A DNA stretch of 64,000 nt. It comes from Persicaria tinctoria. Taxonomy: Eukaryota > Streptophyta > Magnoliopsida > Caryophyllales > Polygonaceae. The DNA lies in contig JBANSL010000009.1 in assembly GCA_037127255.1 (NCBI GenBank), positions 27,782,475-27,846,474 of the forward strand, in the 5' to 3' direction. The notes beneath the pieces are model-generated. The model was not told the DNA's origin. It did not search any database and saw only the letters and a list, made by a program, of their open reading frames with translations. Shown in pieces: positions 38,919 through 49,078 of the stretch. Position numbers and translations under genes: made by a program. Position 1 is the first letter of the stretch. Every line of letters begins with the position of its first letter.

Positions 38919-40432
38919 TGACAGGCCTAAAGTCGTTATGCCAAATCAAAGTAAATTTCTAAGATGCAAACTATAACAAGTATAGTAGGTAAGTTAGGGT
39001 CGAACCCACAGGGAAACAAAATCAATTGTAAGAGCAAGTATTATTACCCAAAAGTAACCGATTCAAGGGGGAGTTTTGTGTATAAGCAATGGTGACAGAA
39101 CAAGTTGCAAATAGAGGTTGTGAATATATATGATGGAAAAGTATCACACCAGGTAATTATCCGCACAACAATTGAGATGGTTCATCATCGCATACTATGA
39201 ATCTCAAGTTCTAATGTCCAGTAATTGTTCCCAATTCAGATCGTGTAATAGCTTTTAGTCCTACCAGTCCTAAAAGCACTTATCACCAAATTACAAGGGA
39301 AAACCTTCACCGAATAATAAAGCGATAGCATTCAAACATGAATTATAATGAGATACAAGCGATTCTAACAACCCGTTAAAATAGCATGTAATCGAATCTC
39401 ATTCACAATCCATCACAAGCAACCCGCGTATGGTGATTGTGTTTGCTACAATGAATCTACAACCCAAACCTGGAATTGGAAACCCTAGCAATATGACTAG
39501 TATCGATAAACCTAGGTGATCAATCCAGATTAACCAATAATAAGCAATCAAGCAATAAACTCAGGAGATCGAAACAATTAACAAAGGACGAACAAGAGTA
39601 GAATACTCACAACCAAATCAATCGAAGGCTTCAAAAAACCAAGTGTGACAAAGGAGAGTTAGTTCTCCATAGGGTTTGTGAGATGAACAAAAGGGAAAAT
39701 ACGTCTCTGGAAAATAACCTAATAATCTCTCTTCTGCCTTCTCGGCCTATATAAACTAATTAAGTCGGATTTAACATCCCGTAAAAATATAATATTAAAA
39801 CTAATAAGATAGGGAAAATCGGATAAGAATCCGTCTTCAGGGACCGACGCGGGCGCGCCATGTAGCAGCGCGACCGCGCCATACCTCGTCTTGCCACTCC
39901 TGTCTGGTGAATCAACGCGGCCACTTCCTCCTAGCAGCGTGGGCGCTCCGGGTAGCAGCGCGGGCGCGCCAGATAGCAGCGCGGGCGCTGCATTGGTTTT
40001 TCCCGAAAATCCCGTCTCGAATTAGCTTTCGACGTCAACATGAAAGTTGTAGCTCTCTGAAAGAGCTTTCCAACGCATGGTCATAATAGTCGATCGGACA
40101 ACCGAGGCCTCCAGAAAGTGCAAAACAAGTTCAGCATGTCTGGCGACAATTTCTGCAGACTTGTTCTTCGTTTAGGTTCGCTTCTTCTTCTCAGGACCTC
40201 TTGAGATCTTCATGTAAGCTTCTTCGATCAACTAGACATTCTCATCAAATGCGTTATCAACTCATGTCTTCTCCTCGGATCTACCATTACCTGAAATAAT
40301 CAATAAAAGCGTGTAGATTCCGACTCCGACAACATAGAGAACTAATATGCAAACCATGCTTAATCCATCCATGAAATGCATCTTAACTAAGCTAAATGCA
40401 ACCAATTATGCCTACCTAAATGCATGCTATCA
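38919..40432 (-). repeat. 3' LTR of the element at 38919-44581
   Basis: Plus-strand start TGACAGGCCTAAAGTCG, end CATGCTATCA. Carries one more AGCAGCGCGGGCGCGCC unit near 39960 than the other LTR. Confidence 0.94.
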
Positions 40433-40470
40433 AACTCCCCCACACTTAACCTTTGCTTGTCCTCAAGCAA
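40433..40470 (-). promoter_or_regulatory. Polypurine tract with upstream AGGA-loop hairpin
   Basis: On the minus strand TTGCTTG-AGGA-CAAGCAA (40453-40470) is followed by GTTAAGTGTGGGGGAGTT, which abuts the 3' LTR at 40432. The tract is the expected plus-strand primer. Confidence 0.85.
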
Positions 40471-41651
40471 TGATAGAATGAACATGAATCAACGCATCCC
40501 ACAGGAAATCCCTTCAAGTTTCAACCTCATCAAAAAGCAACATTATAGCAGGTGAAAACATAAACCAAGCAAACAAACGTCATAGCATGTATTCCAGTGA
40601 TCAAAGCTTAGAAGTAGACATTATCCAACCTCACTAGAATTGTGTTTTCCACTCATGTGTTTTGGCTTTAAGATACAACTCTTAACTCAAACCAATCATG
40701 CACTAAGCTCATAAACATTGACCACCATATCACCAATTCTCTACCGAAATGTCATTACTTGCGGGACACAATAAAGAAAATAAAATGCAACAATTGTTTT
40801 TTTTTTTTTCTTTCCTTTCTTTTCTCTTTTTTTTTTCTTTTTCTTGTCTTGGTGCTTTCCTTACGCGAAGCGCACACATGGGTGTCATGAATGGCCCCGG
40901 TCTATCAACACCTCAACCTATTAATATGAAGTCCACTTGAACACCTTTTGACGCAAGTTGCAAACATGGGTGTCATGAATGAACCTGGTTACTCAATGAT
41001 CAAGCTTTCTTTCCTAGTGGATAGTTTTCAACACCTTTTTGCGCGAATCATACCCATGAGTGTCATGCGTAGACCCGGTTACTCAGTGCATCAACCATTG
41101 CCACCTTATTCACTAAATATGCATAAAATAAAAAGACTCAAAATATAAACATAAACTCCGCAAGCAACAAACATGTGAGTCGGTCTTTAAGAATAGATAT
41201 TGCAGTCAATGTCAAGAGGTAGCAACACTAAGCGAGTACTTCACACAACTGAGCAAAAAATTCAAATAAGGCCAAACATTCTCACAGGGTCACGTTTTTA
41301 GGATTCAATCACACTTTAGCTCAATCATACATGCTCAATTACATTCGCTAGCTCATGTTCCACAAAAATCAAATAGACATAATAATCAAAACATCCAGAA
41401 CTCCATGAGATTTTTATGAATCATGCTTGAAATTTAAAATAGAGGACAAACTCAGCCAGATGGGTATTTGAATAACACATATGTATGAAATGCATGCTCT
41501 ATTTTTGGATTTTTGATCTTTTTTTTTTTTAAATACGAAAATAAACAAAAATTAATAAAAATGATTACAGAAATTAAACATGATGCATAAATTTAAATAT
41601 GATCTCCTATATGCATCTATATATAGAATTTCTCTCCCCCACAATTAAAGT

Positions 41652-41671
41652 TTTCATTGTCCTCAATGAAA
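41652..41671 (-). promoter_or_regulatory. AGGA-loop hairpin, internal copy, with following purine tract
   Basis: On the minus strand TTTCATTG and CAATGAAA pair around AGGA, followed after about 12 bases by GTGGGGGAGAG. It is one of four such hairpins in the window; the stem sequence differs from the others but pairing is kept. Confidence 0.75.
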
Positions 41672-41747
41672 CAATAAAGACAACAAAAGTAAATCAAATA
41701 TAATCAGGGTGAAGGAAAAGAAAAAGGAAAAAGAAAGAAAAACTTAC

Positions 41748-41765
41748 CTCGGGTTGCCTCCCGAG
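41748..41765 (-). promoter_or_regulatory. Stem-loop downstream of the PPMELNWW ORF
   Basis: CTCGGG and CCCGAG pair around a 6-base loop. Similar GGGAGGCAACCC sequences recur in plant Ty3-type elements in my recollection. Confidence 0.6.
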
Positions 41766-41818
41766 AAGCGCCTTTGTTTCAAGTCTTTGGCTAGACATTT
41801 TAGTTGTCCATTTAAGAC

Positions 41819-42292
41819 TTATTCAGACATCGTCAGTGCCCTCAGCAGCAAATCAAACTCTTGTGCACACCATCTAGGTAAGCGGGCACTACATACGAAT
41901 AAGTTGAAGTCAAAGTATGTCCTCAACTCCTCATATGTCCGAGTGTGAATCTCCGCCGCGGGTATGTAGAACCACCAATTCAGTTCCATTGGTGGTATAT
42001 CGAAGTAATGAGCCCAAGGGTCGACATAATCACCAACCTTCTCATCATTGCAGAGGATATCAGTTCTTTGCTCAGGAGCCACATGAATCAGCTCCGGACT
42101 TTGTTCCTTGATAGGCGAGCTCGGGACAATCTTATCGAACGAAGGAGACAACAAATCAAATGGAATCTCATGTGTCGATTCATGACACTCCATGTACAGA
42201 AGCATTGTACTCTCCTCTTCATCACTAAAGAAATTGTCATCATCTGCAAACATATCCTCCTCCGCCAAAACATTGTCATGCTCATAGCTCAA
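41819..42292 (-). CDS. Unrecognised retrotransposon ORF with PPMELNWW motif
   Basis: 157 codons. The N-terminal two thirds are acidic. The C-terminal part reads IPPMELNWWFYIPAAEIHTR, then QEFDLLLRALTMSE. The same C-terminal module, with a 17-residue gap, ends the ORF at 57590-58186 in the other tRNA-Asp-primed element of this window. I do not recognise a named domain, zinc knuckle, protease or nuclease motif in it. It follows the gag remnant in the element's own direction. About 50 bases past the stop is a CTCGGG-TTGCCT-CCCGAG hairpin (41748-41765), and the AGGA-loop hairpin lies at 41652-41671. The function is unknown; conservation across two diverged elements argues it was translated. Confidence 0.6.
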   Translation of the reverse strand: MSYEHDNVLAEEDMFADDDNFFSDEEESTMLLYMECHESTHEIPFDLLSPSFDKIVPSSPIKEQSPELIHVAPEQRTDILCNDEKVGDYVDPWAHYFDIPPMELNWWFYIPAAEIHTRTYEELRTYFDFNLFVCSARLPRWCAQEFDLLLRALTMSE

Positions 42293-42516
42293 GGGGGAGG
42301 TAGCGGAGTAGACTCAGATGAACTCAATGAGGGAGGAATAGGAAGCACGCAATAACCTTCATCTTCATGACTTTATGAGCTTCCCTTAGGTGTGACAAAC
42401 AGGTCCTTGCCACTCCCTAGGGTGTTCGTGGTGAGGCTCTCTATCAGGTTAACCACCGGTTGAGACGGTAGTTCACCTGCTTCACAAGTTGGTATCTCAT
42501 TCCCCACTTGGACCAT

Positions 42517-42900
42517 TCAAAGCACTCGTTCATCTAGTTCAGCGATCTGCTGACACAATTGCTCATTCTCCACGTAAGAGACCTTGAATAGATCATCCGA
42601 TGGTGCGTCAAAGTAATCCATTGGTTGAGGTTCCAGTGCAAATGACACTTCCTGCAAGGCCTGATGACCCATGTAGCAGATAAGATCCCAAATTCCCATC
42701 AAACCTAACCTTGCTAGACTTCCTCCGCTCATATATATAGCACGTGCCTTTGTCTCAGCAGTCATTCCATCTACAACGCAGACAACCATATCTCGCAAAC
42801 TATCATGGAAACCCCGCACATTGCGGATGTCCACACACCTCTGCAACCTAGTGAGATATAGGTGAAAATTTTCACCTTCGAACTGCGATAATCTCAACAT
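42517..42900 (-). pseudogene. Gag C-terminal half (Retrotrans_gag-like), truncated
   Basis: This 127-codon frame has QFEGENFHLYLTRLQR, then VVDGMTAETKARA and MSGGSLARLGL. These line up with the second half of Athila/Tat gag, where QFEGESLYEAWERFK-, YNGL- and AGG.LM-like stretches occur in this order. The N-terminal half of the gag domain is missing, so the start codon used by this frame is probably not an original one. Gag forms the virus-like particle. The inference is a deletion derivative that depends on a related element. Confidence 0.55.
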
Positions 42901-43067
42901 GTTAAACTGTTAGTAGCATATGTGTTGTGAACCGTAAGATAGGTTCACAACAAAAGTTAGTAGCTAAATTAACACACAAGACAAACAACAGTAGCACGAG
43001 TGCGAACCATGCAAGAGGTTCGCACCCAAACAGGTAATAAGACAAACAAGAAAAACGATAATCCGTC

Positions 43068-43085
43068 TCCCCGACAACGGCGCCA
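43068..43085 (-). promoter_or_regulatory. Primer-binding site (tRNA-Asp type)
   Basis: The minus strand reads TGGCGCCGTTGTCGGGGA, four bases inside the LTR. Athila and Tat elements use this primer class; the usual form has GCC where this copy has GTC. Confidence 0.9.
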
Positions 43086-43089
43086 AATT

Positions 43090-44581
43090 TGACAGGCCTA
43101 AAGTCGTTATGCCAAATCAAAGTAAATTCCTAAGATGCAAACTATAACAAGTATAGTAGGTAAGTTAGGGTCGAACCCACAGGGAAACAAAATCAATTGT
43201 AAGAGCAAGTATTATTACCCAAAAGTAACCGATTCAAGGGGGAGTTTTGTGTATAAGAAATGGTGACAGAACAAGTTGCAAATAGAGGTTGTGAATATAT
43301 GATGGAAAAGTATCACACCAGGTAATTATCCGCACAACAATTGAGATGGTTCATCATCGCATACTATGAATCTCAAGTTCTAATGTCCAGTAATTGTTCT
43401 CAATTCAGATCGTGTAATAACTTTTAGTCCTACCAGTCCTAAAAGCACTTATCACCAAATTACAAGGGAAAACCTTCACCGAATAATAAAGCGATAGCAT
43501 TCAAACATGAATTATAATGAGATACAAGCGATTCTAACAACCCGTTAAAATAGCCTGTAATCGAATCTCCTTCACAATCCACCACAAGCAACCCGCGTAT
43601 GGTGATTGTGTTTGCTACAATGAATCTACAACCCCAAACCTGGAATTGGAAACCCTAGCAATATGACTAGTATCGATAAACCTAGGTGATCAATCCAGAT
43701 TAACCAATAATAAGCAATCAAGCAATAAACTCAGGAGATCGAAACAATTAACAAAGGACGAACAAGAGTAGAATACTCACAACCAAATCAATCGAAGGCT
43801 TCAAAGAACCAAGTGTGACAAAGGAGAGTTAGTTCTCCATAGGGTTTGTGAGATGAACAAAAGGGAAAATACGTCTCTGGAAAATAACCTAATAATCTCT
43901 CTTCTGCCTTCTCGGCCTATATAAACTAATTAAGTCAGATTTAACATCCCGTAAAAATATAATATTAAAACTAATAAGATAGGGAAAATTGGATAAGAAT
44001 CCGTCTTCAGGGACCGACGCGGGCGCGCCATGTAGCAGCGCGACCGCGCCATACCTCGTCTTGCCACTCCTGTCTGGTGAATCAACGCGGCCACTTCCTC
44101 CTAGCAGCGTGGGCGCTCCGGGTAGCAGCGCGGGCGCTGCATTGGGTTTTCCCGAAAATTCCGTCTCGAATTAGCTTTCGACGTCAACATGAAAGTTGTA
44201 GCTCTCTGAAAGAGCTTTCCAACGCATGGTCATAATAGTGGATCGGACAACCGAGGCCTCCAGAAAGTGCAAAACAAGTTCAGCATGTCTGGCGACAATT
44301 TCTGCAGACTTGTTCTTCGTTTAGGTTCGCTTCTTCTTCTCAGGACCTCTTGAGATCTTCATGTAAGCTTCTTCGATCAACTAGACATTCTCATCAAATG
44401 CGTTATCAACTCATGTCTTCTCCTCGGATCTACCATTACCTGAAATAATCAATAAAAGCGTGTAGATTCCGACTCCGACAACATAGAGAACTAATATGCA
44501 AACCATGCTTAATCCATCCATGAAATGCATCTTAACTAAGCTAAATGCAACCTATTATGCCTACCTAAATGCATGCTATCA
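43090..44581 (-). repeat. 5' LTR of the element at 38919-44581
   Basis: Same sequence as 38919-40432 with small differences and the short GC-rich deletion near 44130. Confidence 0.94.
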
Positions 44582-44622
44582 GGTGCACATAGTAAAATTG
44601 TGGGGTGTAAAGATTATCACCC

Positions 44623-46166
44623 GGATTAAAACAAGATCAGATGACAATTCAACCACATTTTTATTTCAATTAAGGAGAAAGAAAATTTCAAAGGACGACT
44701 ACAATGTAAATAAATGGTCAATTAAAGTCAAATCTAAATCAACCAAGAACATCAAACTGATATTCTAAAATTGACCAACTTGATCCTCCTTCTCTAGGGA
44801 TCCCAGATTAAGGAACCGGCCAAGCCGCTTTCTCCACGCGATGAAAATATCCAAGTGAATTCATATGCCTCAGGTTTCTTAATGTAATGCTTTGAATGAC
44901 TGCCATACAAAACCACAAATGCTCCATGAGATGCTATGGCTCTTTGTATACAAGCATGAGCGCCCTGCTCTAGCCTTATTATTGCCCACTTTGTATCTTC
45001 ACTCTGATATATTGCAACTGCATCAACAGAAGAGTAGGAGCAAAACTTAAACGATAACATGACAATCTACTTAATTATCAAATGCTGATGCTTGTATAAT
45101 AATCGAGAAAATCAATTACACATTACTCTCTTCCAACTCCCTTTTTATTTTTTATTCTTATAAATAATTGAATCAACCAAAGTTCCGTTTATAATACAAA
45201 AACACACTATTGGGAATTGATGTGTTGGGTTTTCAACCACCATACTGAAATGCTAACAACAAATTAACCAAATCAGTGCCACAGATGCAGATATTGCATA
45301 ATCAAGGATTTTGATTTTTTTTTAAAACAAAAAACACCATAGGGGAATGTTAAAACACTTTAAAACCACCAGAGGGAACTCTTAAATGTAAAAAGTTATA
45401 TTAGTAAAACACATTTAAACCACTTACTTCCAGTAAAGATTGGCAAATTGTCAAATACAGAGTGATTACCCTTAGATCAAGAAATCTGAACAAAATTAGC
45501 ACTTCGTAAAGCTATTTCCTATAATTCTGTTCAACATGACTGCTACTAAGATTTTTCTTTCACTTGTAAAGTCCAAAGGAAATGCCAATTCTACTCTTGT
45601 GAAAGCATAATGGTTGACACACAAACTATAACTTTTTGCATAATCAAATTAAATTGTTTAATAAGCAGACAACAAATAAAAAAAAAATCTAAAACCCCAT
45701 ATGCATATACACAATTCAGGATTTAGAAAAGATTATGTAAAATATTATCAAAGCAGCTCATGCAAGAACTCATAAACCATTTGATTAAGATAAGTATCTA
45801 AATATTTTAAAATCTGGGTGATTTATGAAAGAAGAAATTTGGCCCGACCAAATAGAAATTGTCCTACACTTTCCGCTTTGCTATCATTTGTCCAAAAATC
45901 TTTCGTAATACCAGTTTTTCCCTTACATATCTATTTCCACTCTCCCAGACCTCTTTCTCCTTCTCGAGCTCTCGGAATCCTATCTGCAAATGTGCCGTTC
46001 TCTTCCTCCATCCCTTCCGAGTTCCGAGCTCTCTCCACATTCAATGGAATCTGTCCTCGGTTGAATTACAAGAAGCTTCCATGGCCTTGTTTGAATTAAG
46101 AGATCCGGATGGTTCCGTCGTTGGAGGATGCGCCGATGCGAAATCGATCTATTTCGATTTGGTTTC
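44623..46166. other. Low-repeat intergenic DNA upstream of the ARGOS-type gene
   Basis: AT-rich DNA without an obvious transposon. From about 45890 it becomes pyrimidine-rich and leader-like. At 46082 an ATG opens MALFELRDPDGSVVGGCADA. Before the TRIM insertion this frame would have continued into the 114-codon frame at 48372-48716, overlapping the ARGOS frame. I regard it as leader or upstream ORF rather than the main product. Confidence 0.5.
44794..45060 (-). CDS. Unrecognised 88-codon reading frame, possible terminal exon
   Basis: The frame has a balanced, protein-like composition: EDTKWAIIRLEQGAHAC, then SHGAFVVLYGSHSKHY, then EAYEFTWIFSSRG. It ends at a TAG just before 44794. A plausible acceptor (TATATCAG) precedes SEDTKWAII at about 45000, so the true exon may begin there and the ATG may be irrelevant. 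It lies on the opposite strand to, and about 3.4 kb from, the ARGOS-type gene, in the part of the window poorest in transposons. I do not recognise the family. It could be the last exon of a host gene or a fragment of one; nearby upstream minus-strand sequence to 45800 shows no further clear exon. Confidence 0.4.
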   Translation of the reverse strand: MLSFKFCSYSSVDAVAIYQSEDTKWAIIRLEQGAHACIQRAIASHGAFVVLYGSHSKHYIKKPEAYEFTWIFSSRGESGLAGSLIWDP

Positions 46167-46845
46167 TGTTGGGCCTAAGGCCCATGAAGTCCCATCCCAA
46201 GATGTTGTATTATATTACTAGGTTTAACTAGTAATATAAGAAAAGTGAAATTGGGAGCAAAGGTGAGCTAGAGCTCCTGAGTGCCGCCATCAACAAGGAA
46301 GAAAGGGGAGAGAGAAAGAAAGAGAGAGGAGGGAGAAAGGAGAAGAAAGGTAGGAGATTCGAGTGGGTGTTTCGTCTCTTGATTTGGTGATCCGTCTCCT
46401 TCCTCCGGCAAGTCAACAACGGGTGTTTGTTGATAGGTATTTTCTCCTCCCGGAAATCTAATCTGATTACAAGTGTTTAGCTAGGTTTTGGAGAGCAATC
46501 CATTCTAGATCGGGTTGTATTTAGATTGGTGTTTGATATCTCCATGATTATTTGTCTCGGGCTGAGACTTGATTGTTAAACACTTGTATTGGCCTATTGA
46601 TTAGTGGATTGGTTGCTCTGGTGGGCGGAAGGTGGGTTTTTTGATCCTCTAGTTAGATAGGGTTTTTCCCACGTAAATCTTGTGTTGATTATCTGTGCTT
46701 GTTTTGTTGTTTTCTTTGCTTGGATGTGTTCTGGTTTTGGTTCTAGATTTGTGTAGTTGATGGTGCTATTTTCTAGTGTAGTCAGATTGCTGTCTGATTG
46801 TCATTAGACTCCTGGATTACCTCGGATGCGCTTCCGTTCCTAACA
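46167..46845 (+). repeat. 5' LTR of the TRIM-like element
   Basis: Begins TGTTGGGCCTAAGGCCCATG (a GGCCTAAGGCC palindrome) and ends CGTTCCTAACA. Confidence 0.95.
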
Positions 46846-46847
46846 AG

Positions 46848-46859
46848 TGGTATAAGAGC
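46848..46859 (+). promoter_or_regulatory. Primer-binding site (initiator tRNA-Met, one mismatch)
   Basis: TGGTATAAGAGC, where the canonical form has a C at the seventh position, two bases after the LTR end. Confidence 0.9.
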
Positions 46860-47116
46860 TTCGGGTTGGGATCTTGGTATGATTGAGATTGTGGGTATAT
46901 GGAGTTGGGACAAGCTAGCTAGTAGAGACTCTAGAGAGTGGCCGGGTGACTCTGCACGAAGCGGTTGTTAGGGAACCATCAGAGCATGTGTTGATGATTG
47001 TGTTTTCATCGGAATAGTAACGAAACAGATCGATGCACAGGAAAAAAAAGGTAAGAAAAAAAGGGAAGTCATGGATATGATGGAAAAGTCAGCCCCGGTG
47101 AATCTTAAGTTTAGAG

Positions 47117-47455
47117 ATGGGCAACCTATTGTGGAAGAAATCAGGGAAGGCTTGGCGGGAGTTCGATCAAGCGGATACTTCTTTTGATTTGGAGCATAGG
47201 TGGTCGATAAGCTTGAGTGGGAAGGGGCTGCAGAATCAGAAGCGAAAGTCTCTCGTTTCTTTTGCTGATAAGGAGACCTTGAGCACTTGTGATTTGTCTG
47301 GATTGCAGACAAGATTTAGCGGAACTTCTGAGACGTCAGAAGAGGATGCCACAAGTGTGAAGTTTGCTTCAGAGGATTGTGCAGATGGGATAGCCGTGTC
47401 AGAGGGGAGTTCATCAGGTGCTATGACTAATGGTAGATCTGAGCACGTAGAGTGA
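47117..47455 (+). CDS. Small unrecognised ORF in the TRIM-like element
   Basis: 112 codons, hydrophilic and acidic toward the end (SGTSETSEEDATSVKFASED), with no zinc knuckle, protease or polymerase motif. Seen alone it may be captured or degenerate gag-region DNA. The start codon is uncertain because upstream frames are short. Low confidence that it is a real protein. Confidence 0.25.
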   Translation: MGNLLWKKSGKAWREFDQADTSFDLEHRWSISLSGKGLQNQKRKSLVSFADKETLSTCDLSGLQTRFSGTSETSEEDATSVKFASEDCADGIAVSEGSSSGAMTNGRSEHVE

Positions 47456-47676
47456 GCACGAATAAAAGAAACTGGCAGAGGGTCAAAGAGAGGAGGTCAT
47501 GCATTCACCAGGAGTTCTACCTCGGAGTACTACAGATTTACGGAGGAGGGGGAGCTAGTGGGTGATGGTGACATCTGACGAGCATCCGTTCCGCGTCTCG
47601 AGGGTGAGACGGGACTGGAATGCAGGTGAGGCCAGGACGAGCAAGAACGTCTTCCCCTTGGGCTAGAGGGGGAGAT

Positions 47677-48356
47677 TGTTGGGCCTAAGGCCCATGAAGG
47701 TCCAGCCCAATATGTGGTATTATATTACTAGGTTTAACTAGTAATATAAGAAAAGTGAAATTGGGAGCAAAGGTGAGCTAGAGCTCCTGAGTGCCGCCAT
47801 CAACAAGGAAGAAAGGGGAGAGAGAAAGAAAAGAGAGAGGAGGGAGAAATGAGAAGAAAGGTAGGAGATTCGAGCGGGTGTTTCGTCTCTTGATCTGGTG
47901 ATCCGTCTCCTTCCTCCGGCAAGTCAACAACGGGTGTTTGTTGATAGGTATTTTCTCCTCGTGGAAATCTAATCTGATTACAAGTGTTTAGCTAGGTTTT
48001 GGAGAAGAATCCATTCTAGATCGGGTTGTATTTAGATTGGTGTTTGATATCTCCATGTTTATTTGTCTCGGGCTGAGACTTGATTGTTAAACACTTGTAT
48101 TGGCCTATTGATTAGTGAATTGGTTGCTCTGGTGGGCGGAAGGTGGGTTTTTTGATCCTCTGGTTAGAGAGGGTTTTTCCCACGTAAATCTTGTGTTGAT
48201 TATCTGTGCTTGTTTTGTTGTTTGCGTTGCTTGGATGTGTTCTGGTTTTGGTTCTAGATCTGTGCAGTTGTTGGTGCTATTTTCTAGTGTAGTCAGATTG
48301 CTGTCTGATTTTCATTAGGCTCCTGGATTACCTCGGACGCGCTTCCGTTCCCAACA
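47677..48356 (+). repeat. 3' LTR of the TRIM-like element
   Basis: Copy of 46167-46845; ends CGTTCCCAACA, 73 bp before the ATG of the ARGOS-type gene. Confidence 0.95.
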
Positions 48357-48429
48357 GTTTCGCTGTTTCATTTGGCGATGGCGGCAATTTGCAGGTCGCT
48401 AGCAGCAATTTGCAGGAGGCGGAGGTATA

Positions 48430-48648
48430 ATGAAAAGATTGGCGAGCACCGGAAACAGCGGGGATGGATCGGCGGTTACATTCTTCAGCGGCGGATCCAT
48501 AATTTTGATTGTGGCGGTGTCGGTGGCTATGCTTATTTTGCCGCTCGTACTCCCGCCACTCCCTCCACCGCCGACCTTCCTCTTGTTCGTGCCTCTGATG
48601 CTGCTGGCGCTCCTCTTCATCCTTGCCGCCTCCGTCCCTCCCGTTTGA
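48430..48648 (+). CDS. ARGOS/OSR-family organ-size regulator (72 aa)
   Basis: The 72-residue product has a short polar N-terminus (1-22), a first membrane segment (about 23-40, ILIVAVSVAMLILPLVL), the hallmark LPPLPPPP turn (41-48), and a second membrane segment (49-69, TFLLFVPLMLLALLFILAAS). This is the OSR domain of ARGOS, ARGOS-like and OSR1/2 proteins. These are small ER/membrane proteins that promote organ growth and dampen ethylene response in Arabidopsis and maize. Length fits the smaller members (about 70-130 residues). The ATG chosen is the only in-frame one giving the full domain; the frame is intact to TGA. The surrounding GC-rich leader is split by the TRIM-like element. The 114-codon frame at 48372-48716 overlaps in another phase and has no domain. 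A donor-like GTAATG after the stop suggests a 3'-UTR intron. Confidence 0.82.
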   Translation: MKRLASTGNSGDGSAVTFFSGGSIILIVAVSVAMLILPLVLPPLPPPPTFLLFVPLMLLALLFILAASVPPV

Positions 48649-49078
48649 TCTCCGCTTCCAACGTCGGTAATGTTCTGCAATTTGATTTTGAAATATTTGC
48701 TCGGTTTTCGTTCTGATCGGTTTGTTTTTGTGATTGCACACCAACTGTTTGTAAAAATGTTGATTAATTTCATCCGATCTTTGTTGTTGTTGAGCGAGAT
48801 GGTTAATTGTGAGAATGCTTGGAACTGGAATGCTTTGTTTTTGCAGCTGTTTGGCGGTGGTTCTATTTGAGATTCTTGTATCCTTCCTCCATTTGGTAGG
48901 AGGTTAGGCTGCATTGCAATTTGCACATCAAATTGCAGAAAATTATCTGATGGTTTCTTGTGTTCTTGATTTCAAATTTTCAATTATAAGTATTCACCCC
49001 TTTCGTGCAATGACAGCTTTTTTGAGTGTATGTTGTGGATTTTAGCTTAGTAATGGATGTTGTACTTTGCATGCATGA

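Larger units (their letters stand above)
38919..44581 (-). mobile_element. Non-autonomous Ty3-type LTR element, tRNA-Asp primed, complete with TSD
   Basis: LTRs of 1514 bp (38919-40432) and 1492 bp (43090-44581), TGACAGG...CTATCA, are flanked by GGTGC (38914-38918 and 44582-44586). The site hit is inside the terminal module of the inverted composite. The minus-strand PBS and a purine tract beside the left LTR set the direction. The internal 2657 bp keep a partial gag and one unrecognised ORF but no protease, RT, RNase H or integrase. The PBS type is characteristic of Athila/Tat lineages. LTRs differ by few substitutions plus an approximately 22-bp indel in an AGCAGCGCGGGCGC-type GC-rich stretch, so this is a young insertion. 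Confidence 0.93.
31898..44622. mobile_element. Large inverted-repeat (foldback-like) composite of a hairpin-rich DNA repeat family
   Basis: Outer ends are inverted copies: GGGTGATAATATTTGCACC at 31898 and the reverse complement of 44601-44622 (GGGTGATAATCTTTACACC). Leaving out the LTR element at 38919-44581, the left half (31898-34977) and right half (35408-38918 plus 44587-44622) are largely inverted copies of one another around a 430-bp spacer. Checked matching blocks: 32150-32250 with 36840-36940 and 38565-38680; 32940-33320 with 36340-36720; 33640-33860 with 38110-38290; and 34490-34977 with 35408-35880. Near-matching 9-mers GATTAACAA (left) and GATTAAAAC (right) just outside may be a decayed target duplication of Mutator size. 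No transposase was found, so superfamily assignment is open. Confidence 0.7.
46167..48356 (+). mobile_element. TRIM-like copia-type LTR element, complete with TSD
   Basis: LTRs of 679 bp (46167-46845) and 680 bp (47677-48356), TGTTGGGCC...CAACA, are flanked by GTTTC at 46162-46166 and 48357-48361. The PBS after the first LTR is TGGTATAAGAGC (46848-46859), one base off initiator tRNA-Met. A purine tract (GAGGGGGAGA) precedes the second LTR. The interior is only 831 bp, with no protease or polymerase. LTRs differ at roughly 3% of sites by eye, so it is older than the two Ty3-type non-autonomous elements. It lies in the leader of the ARGOS-type gene in the same orientation. Confidence 0.95.

Noticed and set aside
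40749..41148. Two plus-strand ORFs with repeated MGVMN-like words
   Set aside because: Antisense to the element; the similarity comes from a short non-coding repeat (atgggtgtcatga and variants).
45818..46221. ORFs of 93 and 120 codons before the ARGOS-type gene
   Set aside because: Pyrimidine-rich leader-like DNA; the 120-codon frame runs into the TRIM LTR. Kept only as a possible leader ORF.
48372..48716. 114-codon ORF and opposite-strand 138- and 175-codon ORFs
   Set aside because: Shadows of the GC-rich ARGOS-type coding region; only the 72-codon frame has a recognised domain.
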